Shown here: positions 1 to 6,417 of the stretch, piece by piece
How the letters are laid out: each line of letters starts with the position of its first letter
Numbering within the stretch: the first letter of the stretch is position 1
Notes under the pieces: generated by a model
Told to the model about the DNA's origin: nothing
Database searches by the model: none
What the model saw: the letters and a program-made list of their open reading frames with translations, nothing else
NCBI GenBank assembly: GCA_964506645.1
Contig: CAZDML010000098.1
Coordinates: forward strand, 1 to 7,911
Reading direction: 5' to 3'
Length of the DNA: 7,911 nt
Source: CAZDML01 sp964506645
GTDB taxonomy: Bacteria > Elusimicrobiota > Elusimicrobia > 2-01-FULL-59-12
Program-made: the position numbers and the translations under genes

Positions 1-3000
1 TCGGATATTCCGTGATGATACGGTTCACCTTGGGCGGCGCAATAATATTTTTCATCGATGTCAGGAAATTAGGCAAACGCAAAATGTTCATCACGGTTCC
101 CACGCCATCCATCAGATCGTCCAGTCCCCACTTAATATCCCGGCGGATTTTGTCTTCCTGAGACATCGAGCGCGCAAACGAAGACCCCAAATCGTCCACG
201 GTGGACTGTGCATTGTTCACCTGATTGCGTAGCGTTGGCCCTTCCGGCACGTTTCCGGGCGCATAGGTTTTACGGTCCCGGCGCAGATCAATGGGCTTAA
301 GATGGAAGAGCATCCGCTGGAACTTCACATCCAGCATCGCCAAGAGATAGGGGGCGTTCTCGTCCTTAATACTGGGATCAATTTTTCGTACAAGGTTTAC
401 CGAAAACTGCTCTAACGTAGCAGGATCCATCCCGGCCAGCGTATCGTGCGCTTTCTGTAACGCCTGGATAGCGACCTTAAGCGCCTGGGCCGACTCCGAA
501 GAATTGGGATCGGCCGTTTCAACCGTGCGCAACGCAGGCAGTGCCTGCTTGAGTGCATCAGAGACATCTTGCAGCGCCGCTGGCGCCTGAGCGAAAATCC
601 GTTCTTGGAATTCCGTGACACGATCCGCACTATGGCCCGCCACCGATTGTGTAAAGGCATTGAATTCGGCCATCCCCATGCGTTCCACGGGCTTACCACT
701 CTGCACATGGAAGGAAGCAGCCTTCAACCCATCGCTGCGCTGCTTTAGTTTTTTCTCCAACGCACCGATCATGTCCTGCATGGCCTGGTGCGCACGATCT
801 AATGCCTCTAAATCTTTTTGATACATCTCGAGACCCGTTAGATTACGCTGAATATCCACCAGAATGTTGTCCTGCTTTTCCAGCAGAGTAATGACCTGCT
901 GGCTGACCATGCTGGCACCGCGAACCGTCATCGCATCGAGCGACAAAAGTTCCGATCCAATTGCTTTTAATAAATCTGGATTGTCCTGGAAGACTTGCAG
1001 GTCGGCTGGGGTGGCGCTTTGAATAGCGCGCGTTGCGCTTTCCAGGTTTTGCAAAGACACAAGCAGGCGGTGTGCAGCCTCAAACTGCGCCGGGCCGCCA
1101 TCGGCTTTGGCAATGCCTTCCCGGAGCGTGGAAGCCTGGACCACCTGAAGATCCTCCACCATCTTAGACAAGGTCGTTCCCCAAGGATGCGTGGGATATT
1201 TGGCCTTGATCTGCGAGGAAAGGACTTCGATACGTCCCGTCAGGGCCGGAAGGTCGACGCCCTTAAAATAATCGTTGAGCTCGCGCTGCATGCGAAGCAC
1301 TTCTTCGCGAGACAACGTACGGTAGCCCTTGGCCTGAACCAGGGCTTCTTCCAGTTTGGCCTTTTCAGCCTGAGAGAGTTCTTTTTTATCGGCCACAGCC
1401 GTTTCCTGAGCACGTAGGCTGCGCGGGTTAAGCATCTCGCCCGAAAGACGCTCTGCGCTTGCAGCGGTTTCGGCAAGCCCTTCCAAGCTACCGCCCACAT
1501 TGCCCAAGCGGAGAAGGGCTGCTCGCATGGCTTTGGGGTCTTTACCAGCACGCTCAATGATCGCTGTGACCTCGGGCGAATCGAGTTCCACAGCGATTGC
1601 TGCTTTGAGGGTATCGGCTGTTTGCGAATACTCGCGCTGAGCAACGGCGAACGCATGTGCAGAGCGTTGAAATTTTTCGAGTAACGGCAGAATGTCTTCC
1701 GCCGTAGATCCTTGAATATTAATGTCATCGCGTGTGATGACCGTCATACTGCTCAAATCGCCAAGCTTCTCAAAAACAGCACGCAAGCGATGCAGCGAAT
1801 CCTGAATCTTCACGAACGGCTTACCCGCGTCTCCCGCAGTAAGCAACAGGTCGTCCCATTCCTTGACGATGGACACCGCTTGATCACGCTTGGCGCGGCT
1901 GAGCGACTTGTCTAGCAGGTCCAGGGCGGCAGTCAGCTGATCTAGCTGCTCTTCGGCCTTGCCTTCAGCACTCTTGTCTTTGGCTGCATCCGCCAGCGCC
2001 TGAGTCAATCGGAATTTAGACACGGCACTAATCAACCGCTCATTGTCTTTGGCCAGAGCCGAGAGTTGAGCAAACGACTTCTCTAATTCCTCAATCGCTC
2101 CGGCACGAGAGAGGGCCACACGATCGGCTTTAATCTTTTCTTTGGCTTTGTAACTGCGATACGCGCTGGCTTTCTCGACACGTGTCTCGGCCTTACGGTA
2201 ATCGTCGCGGGCCTTTTGAACACGTTTCGCCGCCTCCGCACGTGCTTTTTCCGCATTCTCTTGCGCACGCACTTTCATGAACTTCAAGAGCTGTTCTGGC
2301 GTCAGCGGCGATTTGGGGGCTTTCGACGCAGCTTCTTTTGTCTTCTCTTGCGCATGTCGGATCTGGTCCTGGGCCACCAGAGCCGCACCACTGGGGACGG
2401 GCTCTTTGCTTAACTGAGCCACGAGTTGTTCGGGATCAGCCCCCAACGGATGCAGGACCTTCTCCACAAATTGATGACCGGCACCAATAACGCCTTGTTC
2501 GCCTTCGATTTTAAGAATCAGGGAGTTCAGGAAAGGGATCGGCAGAATGTGGGCCAGGGTTTTTAGCCCTTCGATCTCAACCCCGACCGTATGAATACCA
2601 AAGGCCTGAGAGAGCACCGCTCCCAGCATGACGCCGCGCATCGGCGAGCCTTTGCGCTGTCCACGCAGGGCAAAAATCAGGGCGACTTGTCCCGCGCGGA
2701 AACCGGTTTTGTTTTGCTCTCTCAAAAGAGCGCGGTTGGCCTTGAAATTTTCGGCCACGCTCAACAAATAGGCGAGCATAATGGAGTTCATGGCTCCAAA
2801 AATGGAAAACACCTGCAAGAACGCCACGCCCAACGGACTGTGATGCATCGCTTGGATCACATTTCCGATGTAGGGCACGTGCGTCAGCGGATCCATTAGC
2901 GTGAAATGAACAAAATGCGGAAGGGCGTTCGGCAAAATCAGTGAAAGCGCGGCGATCAAGATGACTTTGCCTAACGTACTGTAGACGAGGAGGGATAAGC

Positions 3001-5287
3001 GTCGGCCTAAAAGAGCGGAGAATGCAAAAAGCGGCAACAAGAGAACACGGATGGCCGGTGGAGCCCGACCGAAGAGCTCAATTAATTTACCGTCATTGGC
3101 CTTGGGAGCCACATCGATGCTCGCGGTGCCCGCCTGACCCGAGGGCGCAATGACAAAATCGAGCAAGCGGTTAATTCGTTCAAACGCGAATTGATAGAGC
3201 GTATGGGTGAGCTCGATAGGCAAATGCATCACCCAGGCGGTGACCTTGTGCTTTTCTTTGACCTTTTCGATACGCTCCTTATACGCGTCGACGCGCGGCT
3301 GAACACGCGCGCGAAGCATCGCAAAGATCGGCGTCTCACTGAAAAGTTTTCCAAGCACGGTGAGCGCAGACAGCGGAGCAACCACATCACCCATAAACTG
3401 AAGTGCCCACGACACAAAACCCACAAACGATACGCCGAAGGCCTGTGGCGTAAGTCCGACCTGCGAAGCCGTCATTGCCATCATCGGGTGACCAATGGCC
3501 TGAGCCAGTCCGACAAACCCGATGCTCGACCCCAAAAGAACGACCGCCAAGAGGCCCAGCGTCATAGCGCGCGATAGCGTCAAAACGCGTATTGGCGCCT
3601 GACTTTTCACGGAGGTCGGAACACGAACGGCATGACGCTGTTCGTTCCAAATCGCTTTACGATGTTCCCACCAGGCCTGCAGAGAGTTCCACTGATAGCT
3701 TAACGTTGTTCCCCCCACGATGGTGAGTCCTGCGATCCACACCGGCCAGGTGCCAAAGGCATCGAGCGCGGAGGAAATGGGATGCGAAGGGGTATTGATC
3801 TGCACCATATGAATGCGCGACACGACATCTGGCGTGAGATGGAGACCGTCGAGCGGCAGCTGAGCGCCGACGTGCAGGTGAAAAGTGGGGACGTGCTGGA
3901 CGTAGGACGTAAAGTCGGCAAAGCTTCCGGCATATCCGGCTTTGTGCAGCTGAAACCAGAGATACTGCAAGCTCCCTGCCACGGGGTTGGCGGTGCCATC
4001 GCCCTGGAACGTGGCGTAGAGTCCGGAAGGACCTTGGTGCACCTGGGCGAGTACCTGGTGAGCCTGTGAAAACGCCACCAGGGCAATAACGATGACCGTC
4101 GTGTAACGCACCCACGGCTTGGCCCACTGACGACCTAGCCATTGCAGGGCTTTTGCGGCAAACGACGGCCGGTCGGTAATGGTGCGGTGATCCGCCAATT
4201 CACGTCCGGCGGCGCGCCGAGAGAGACTGAATCGTTTGAGTCCCCACACTGACAACGCAATGCCACCGGCTAAGGCGGCCATCGACCACACCGGTGCGCC
4301 TTGCGGGATCACCTGCGAAGCCACCAGGGCTGCTACCGTTTCGTGCGGCGGCTCGGTCAAACTGCGGGCGTAGAGTTCTTCCTGGTCGAGTTGATCGACG
4401 TTGGGCGTGACAACGACGTAAGAAATGCCGTGTGCTTTGAGGCTCTTGGCAATGGCATCGGTATGGAAGCCACCGGTGACGAGAATAGCGTTGTGATTGA
4501 GATGCGCCAGCATGTTATTCGCCATCGCACTGTTGCGGGCTTCGGCCGCCACATAGAAACGTTCCGCAGCCGCAATGGCCTGACGAAATTCCACGCTGCC
4601 CTGCGGCGTCAGCTCGCGGTGGGACGCGTAGGCCAGCCATTCGGCGTCCATCAGTTGAAGCGAAAGCAGTTTTTCGGTCAGTTCAAGATGTGTGCGAAGT
4701 GCGCTATTGGCACCGGGCAAGAGCAGGCCTTTGGTCGACACCCATTCGTCAGCCACGCGCGGGCCTATCCCTCTCAAATCGCGGAAGGCCTGGACGTTGG
4801 CGAAATAGAGAGCGGGGTCATCCACCCCTTCGAGCGTGAGCGGCGACAGGAGGCCTTTACCGGATCGGGCGAGCGCCATTTCCGGTCCGGAGACCAGGGC
4901 CTGTGCGCTTAGCGCGTCCATCAACTGCGACTTCTGCCGAGAGGAGAGATAGCGATAGAGCGAAACGTCACAGCGCCCGAAGGCGGCTTCGCTGTAAACG
5001 CGGTTCACTTTGAAACGGCGATAGGCGTACTCAATCAGGCTGGCGATGTTGCGCTGCACGCTGACATTGGCGTGGAGGTCCTGGATCAGGATAACGGTGG
5101 CGGCGGGCTTTGCTGAGAGGCTGCGGTCGGTGATTTCACCCAGCTTGGAGGGAATCGAGAGGTTGCGAAGATCGGAAGAAAATTGGCCACGGAAAAGATC
5201 CGAGACGCCGGCCGCCCAGGAAGGGTCGCCAATCGTCATCGTCGCAGTGAGAGCCAAAGAGATGGTACGAAGCGCTAATTTCTTCAT
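1..5287 (-). CDS. Giant multidomain envelope protein, N-terminal 1,762 residues (3' end beyond window)
   Basis: The frame is open from ATG at 5287 to the left edge, with no stop on full translation. Residues 1-26 look like a signal peptide (basic MKK start, hydrophobic core, cleavage near SWA-A). Residues about 62-300 form a compact domain with H72 in IQDLHAN, E100 in VYSEAAF, E153/D156/D157 in LEGVDDPALY and H275 in TGGFHT. This resembles the ChaN/EreA-like fold and a domain I associate with Omnitrophota; no function is proven. Hydrophobic segments follow near 333-350, 394-410, 514-532, 575-598, 616-645, 745-761, 771-795 and 820-845, with a soluble loop at about 411-510. From about 965 the sequence is rich in Ala, Lys, Glu and Gln, helical and probably coiled-coil (for example 975-1065). 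Only one cysteine (C106) is visible. The N-terminus should be exported and the protein membrane-anchored. I infer a cell-envelope or surface role. The start is discussed under the leader mini-ORF. Confidence 0.9.
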   Translation of the reverse strand, partial: MKKLALRTISLALTATMTIGDPSWAAGVSDLFRGQFSSDLRNLSIPSKLGEITDRSLSAKPAATVILIQDLHANVSVQRNIASLIEYAYRRFKVNRVYSEAAFGRCDVSLYRYLSSRQKSQLMDALSAQALVSGPEMALARSGKGLLSPLTLEGVDDPALYFANVQAFRDLRGIGPRVADEWVSTKGLLLPGANSALRTHLELTEKLLSLQLMDAEWLAYASHRELTPQGSVEFRQAIAAAERFYVAAEARNSAMANNMLAHLNHNAILVTGGFHTDAIAKSLKAHGISYVVVTPNVDQLDQEELYARSLTEPPHETVAALVASQVIPQGAPVWSMAALAGGIALSVWGLKRFSLSRRAAGRELADHRTITDRPSFAAKALQWLGRQWAKPWVRYTTVIVIALVAFSQAHQVLAQVHQGPSGLYATFQGDGTANPVAGSLQYLWFQLHKAGYAGSFADFTSYVQHVPTFHLHVGAQLPLDGLHLTPDVVSRIHMVQINTPSHPISSALDAFGTWPVWIAGLTIVGGTTLSYQWNSLQAWWEHRKAIWNEQRHAVRVPTSVKSQAPIRVLTLSRAMTLGLLAVVLLGSSIGFVGLAQAIGHPMMAMTASQVGLTPQAFGVSFVGFVSWALQFMGDVVAPLSALTVLGKLFSETPIFAMLRARVQPRVDAYKERIEKVKEKHKVTAWVMHLPIELTHTLYQFAFERINRLLDFVIAPSGQAGTASIDVAPKANDGKLIELFGRAPPAIRVLLLPLFAFSALLGRRLSLLVYSTLGKVILIAALSLILPNALPHFVHFTLMDPLTHVPYIGNVIQAMHHSPLGVAFLQVFSIFGAMNSIMLAYLLSVAENFKANRALLREQNKTGFRAGQVALIFALRGQRKGSPMRGVMLGAVLSQAFGIHTVGVEIEGLKTLAHILPIPFLNSLILKIEGEQGVIGAGHQFVEKVLHPLGADPEQLVAQLSKEPVPSGAALVAQDQIRHAQEKTKEAASKAPKSPLTPEQLLKFMKVRAQENAEKARAEAAKRVQKARDDYRKAETRVEKASAYRSYKAKEKIKADRVALSRAGAIEELEKSFAQLSALAKDNERLISAVSKFRLTQALADAAKDKSAEGKAEEQLDQLTAALDLLDKSLSRAKRDQAVSIVKEWDDLLLTAGDAGKPFVKIQDSLHRLRAVFEKLGDLSSMTVITRDDINIQGSTAEDILPLLEKFQRSAHAFAVAQREYSQTADTLKAAIAVELDSPEVTAIIERAGKDPKAMRAALLRLGNVGGSLEGLAETAASAERLSGEMLNPRSLRAQETAVADKKELSQAEKAKLEEALVQAKGYRTLSREEVLRMQRELNDYFKGVDLPALTGRIEVLSSQIKAKYPTHPWGTTLSKMVEDLQVVQASTLREGIAKADGGPAQFEAAHRLLVSLQNLESATRAIQSATPADLQVFQDNPDLLKAIGSELLSLDAMTVRGASMVSQQVITLLEKQDNILVDIQRNLTGLEMYQKDLEALDRAHQAMQDMIGALEKKLKQRSDGLKAASFHVQSGKPVERMGMAEFNAFTQSVAGHSADRVTEFQERIFAQAPAALQDVSDALKQALPALRTVETADPNSSESAQALKVAIQALQKAHDTLAGMDPATLEQFSVNLVRKIDPSIKDENAPYLLAMLDVKFQRMLFHLKPIDLRRDRKTYAPGNVPEGPTLRNQVNNAQSTVDDLGSSFARSMSQEDKIRRDIKWGLDDLMDGVGTVMNILRLPNFLTSMKNIIAPPKVNRIITEYP

Positions 5288-5330
5288 GAATTTTGGGAGT
5301 TTTTCCTCGTCATTAGCGTAACTCTCCTCC
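5284..5330 (-). promoter_or_regulatory. Shine-Dalgarno plus nine-codon leader mini-ORF coupled to the giant gene
   Basis: On the minus strand GGAGGAG (5330-5324) stands ten bases before an ATG at 5313. That ATG opens a mini-ORF encoding MTRKNSQNS, with its TGA at 5286-5284. The stop overlaps the ATG of the giant gene (5287-5285) as ATGA, the usual arrangement for translational coupling. The giant gene ATG has no Shine-Dalgarno at normal distance; the nearest purine run, GAGGA, is 17 bases away. No ATG, GTG or TTG lies in the giant frame between GGAGGAG and 5287. The ribosome may therefore load at the mini-ORF and restart. The alternative is that the spacing is tolerated and the mini-ORF is chance. 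What is seen is the spacing and overlap; the coupling is inference. Confidence 0.45.
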
Positions 5331-5654
5331 GACAGTGGAACAATGGGCATTGGGGCTAAATATTGGCGCCCAAAAGACCCAGCGCAACCGTAGGCCTAAA
5401 CGTCACGAAACCGCTCTAAATTGTCAACACTTAAGGGTAACGGACGGGTGTTACGTTCAGGTAAATTTGTTGTGAATTAGCTGTAAATTACGTCTTTTTG
5501 GTGGGACTGATCGACTAGGGGATATACGTCTTACACATTCAAAAATAGATTGATTTTTAGATGCTTTTCCATCCCTCCCTCCCCCGCCCCACCCCCTCTT
5601 TCCCAAAACGAATAATTTCATGCCCAACGACTCTAACACGAGCATAGAGGCCTG
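5314..5654. other. AT-rich divergent intergenic region without a gene
   Basis: This stretch separates the start of the giant minus-strand gene from the plus-strand toxin-antitoxin operon and should carry both promoters. I find no convincing coding frame. For the minus strand, a perfect TTGACA lies at 5427-5422, but no good -10 box follows at 16-18 bases, so the giant gene promoter is unresolved. Just upstream of that box is an inverted repeat, GTAAC (5437-5441) and GTTAC (5450-5454) with an 8-base spacer, a possible protein site. AAAAAT and ATTTTT at 5541-5546 and 5553-5558 form a weak AT hairpin. The C-block tract at 5573-5604 is listed separately. Confidence 0.5.
5573..5604 (-). other. G-quadruplex-forming tract (G-rich on minus strand)
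   Basis: The plus strand carries six C-blocks: CCC, CCC, CCCCC, CCCC, CCCCC and CCC. The first five are separated by single bases and the last by five bases. The minus strand therefore has five G-runs of three to five with one-base loops, which is among the most stable quadruplex patterns, plus a sixth run. The tract lies about 50 bases upstream of the toxin-antitoxin promoter and about 285 bases upstream of the giant gene start. It would be at the DNA level for the operon, and in the non-template strand if minus-strand transcription began further right. The pattern is directly visible; folding and any regulatory effect are inference. Confidence 0.6.
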
Positions 5655-5691
5655 TTGAACGATTGACAGAATGTAATTTATACATTACACT
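5655..5691 (+). promoter_or_regulatory. Sigma70-like promoter of the toxin-antitoxin operon
   Basis: Two overlapping promoter readings are visible. One is TTGAAC (5655-5660), a 17-base spacer and TTATAC (5678-5683), which puts the RNA start near 5690, just before the toxin Shine-Dalgarno. The other is a perfect TTGACA (5663-5668), a 17-base spacer and TACACT (5686-5691). That second pair would start the RNA inside the Shine-Dalgarno and so is less useful for translation, despite its better -35. I favour the first. Both fit an autoregulated promoter covered by the palindrome at 5672-5689. Confidence 0.5.
5672..5689. promoter_or_regulatory. Palindromic operator candidate for the antitoxin
   Basis: TGTAAT (5672-5677) and ATTACA (5684-5689) form a perfect inverted repeat with a 6-base centre. 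It overlaps the -10 region and transcription start of the toxin-antitoxin promoter. HigA-type helix-turn-helix antitoxins are known to repress their own operons by binding such palindromes. The repeat and its position are seen; binding by the antitoxin encoded downstream is inference. Confidence 0.45.
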
Positions 5692-5692
5692 C

Positions 5693-5699
5693 AAGGAGG
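5693..5699 (+). promoter_or_regulatory. Shine-Dalgarno fixing the toxin start at TTG 5705
   Basis: AAGGAGG is followed by a 5-base spacer and TTG at 5705. The only earlier initiation codon in the same frame is a TTG at 5663, which is part of the TTGACA promoter box. It has no ribosome site, and it would add 14 residues outside the family's usual N-terminus. The site therefore decides for the 111-residue product. Confidence 0.8.
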
Positions 5700-5704
5700 T
5701 TTCG

Positions 5705-6040
5705 TTGGAACCCATAGAAAGAGAGTTCTGTTACTATACGACGCCGTCAGGGCGCTGTCCTTTTAGTGAATGGCTTGAGTCACTGAAGGATCGAGAAGCG
5801 CAAGATGCGATTCACTACAGACTGGCCCGTTTCCGACGTGGTCTGTGGGGTGATTGCAAACCGGTGGGAGCTGGAGTCTGGGAAGCTCGTTTTTTTATCG
5901 GGCCGGGGTATCGGATTTACTTCGCTATTCATAAGAACGTGCTAATTGTCCTGCTAAACGGCGGAGTTAAGGATTCACAACCGAAAGATATTATTCAGGC
6001 CATCACATCTTGGGAGGACTTTAAATGGAAAAATCCATAA
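5705..6040 (+). CDS. RelE/ParE-superfamily toxin, HI1419-type addiction module killer protein
   Basis: The product has 111 residues from TTG 5705, the normal size for the small killer proteins related to HI1419 and phage Gp49 (HigB-like, RelE superfamily). The diagnostic pattern is present in order: a PF.EWL segment (19-24), a helical RLARFRRGLWGD region (39-50), KPVGAGVWEAR (52-62), the GPGYRIYF core (66-73), a hydrophobic strand VLIVLLNGG (79-87) and K.SQPKDI leading to the last helix (89-96). Known relatives act as ribosome-dependent mRNA endonucleases, held inactive by the partner antitoxin; activity here is inferred from family. The gene lies first in the operon and its last 16 bases overlap the antitoxin gene. 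It has three cysteines and lower GC than the long minus-strand genes, which suggests acquisition by transfer. Confidence 0.93.
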   Translation: MEPIEREFCYYTTPSGRCPFSEWLESLKDREAQDAIHYRLARFRRGLWGDCKPVGAGVWEARFFIGPGYRIYFAIHKNVLIVLLNGGVKDSQPKDIIQAITSWEDFKWKNP

Positions 6041-6411
6041 AAGGCGCTGTTCCATATTTGCCTCATCTTTATAAGCATCTTCAGAATTCCGAATGCGCCG
6101 CCTCATATCTGAAAAACTGTTTTGAAGACGGCGATCAAGGCGTATTTTTGCTCGCACTAAAAGATGTGGTGATGGCACGCAGCAGCATGACCCAGCTGGC
6201 GAGGGATACAGGGATTACCCGCGAACACCTCTATGTTCTGTTTTCAAAGAAAGGAAATCCCGAGTGGTTTACCATCAATAAAATCCTACACGCCCTCGGA
6301 TTTCAACTCTCCTTCCAAACCCCAAAACCCCCCAAACCAAAAAAAGCCTCAAAAAAAAAAACGGCCAGTGAACGGGGTCAGGTCCACCGGCCGAAAAACG
6401 AGGATGTGTGA
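6025..6411 (+). CDS. HI1420-type (HigA-like) helix-turn-helix antitoxin with extended basic tail
   Basis: The 128-residue product starts at ATG 6025, seven bases after GGGAGG (6012-6017), and overlaps the toxin gene by 16 bases. Residues 25-98 match the addiction-module antidote pattern: YLKNCFEDGD (28-37), LKDVVMARSSMTQLARDTGI (45-64), REHLYVLFSKKGNPEW (66-81) and KILHALGFQLSF (86-97). The helix-turn-helix lies at about 55-73. It should neutralise the preceding toxin and bind the operon palindrome to repress transcription. Family members usually end near residue 100. Here a Pro/Lys-rich tail (100-128) follows, encoded by an 11-A tract and by the terminator of the convergent gene. The tail therefore looks like reading-through into neighbouring DNA rather than a conserved domain. 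No terminator for this operon is visible. Confidence 0.92.
   Translation: MEKSIKGAVPYLPHLYKHLQNSECAASYLKNCFEDGDQGVFLLALKDVVMARSSMTQLARDTGITREHLYVLFSKKGNPEWFTINKILHALGFQLSFQTPKPPKPKKASKKKTASERGQVHRPKNEDV
6351..6393 (-). terminator. Intrinsic terminator of the minus-strand membrane protein gene, inside the antitoxin CDS
   Basis: Read on the minus strand, a stem is formed by 6393-6382 and 6373-6362. It has ten of twelve bases paired, GC-rich at its foot, with an 8-base loop. Eleven consecutive T follow (6361-6351). This is a textbook rho-independent terminator 24 bases after the TAA at 6420-6418. On the plus strand the same tract has its A-run before the hairpin and no T-run after it, so it should not stop the toxin-antitoxin transcript. 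The whole element lies within the last 21 codons of the antitoxin gene. Confidence 0.85.
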
Positions 6412-6417
6412 AAAATC

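Noticed and set aside
1240..1728. Second minus-strand frame of 162 codons in another phase
   Set aside because: It is out of phase with the giant frame, which is continuous across this interval. The translation is Arg/Trp/Cys-rich and low in plausibility, typical of a shifted frame.
4301..4912. Plus-strand open frame of about 200 codons opposite the giant gene
   Set aside because: It lies wholly within the conserved-looking N-terminal domain of the minus-strand gene, has no ribosome site and no recognisable protein pattern. Such shadows are expected in GC-rich coding DNA.
5399..5427. TTGACA on the minus strand as a full promoter for the giant gene
   Set aside because: The -35 box is perfect, but no acceptable -10 box occurs at 16-18 bases, so it is noted only as a candidate half-site.
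5541..5558. AAAAAT / ATTTTT inverted repeat as a terminator
   Set aside because: Six A-T pairs only, no GC stem, and no gene end close enough on either strand.
5663..5704. Earlier TTG start for the toxin, adding 14 residues
   Set aside because: That TTG is part of a TTGACA promoter box and has no ribosome site, whereas AAGGAGG sits correctly before TTG 5705.
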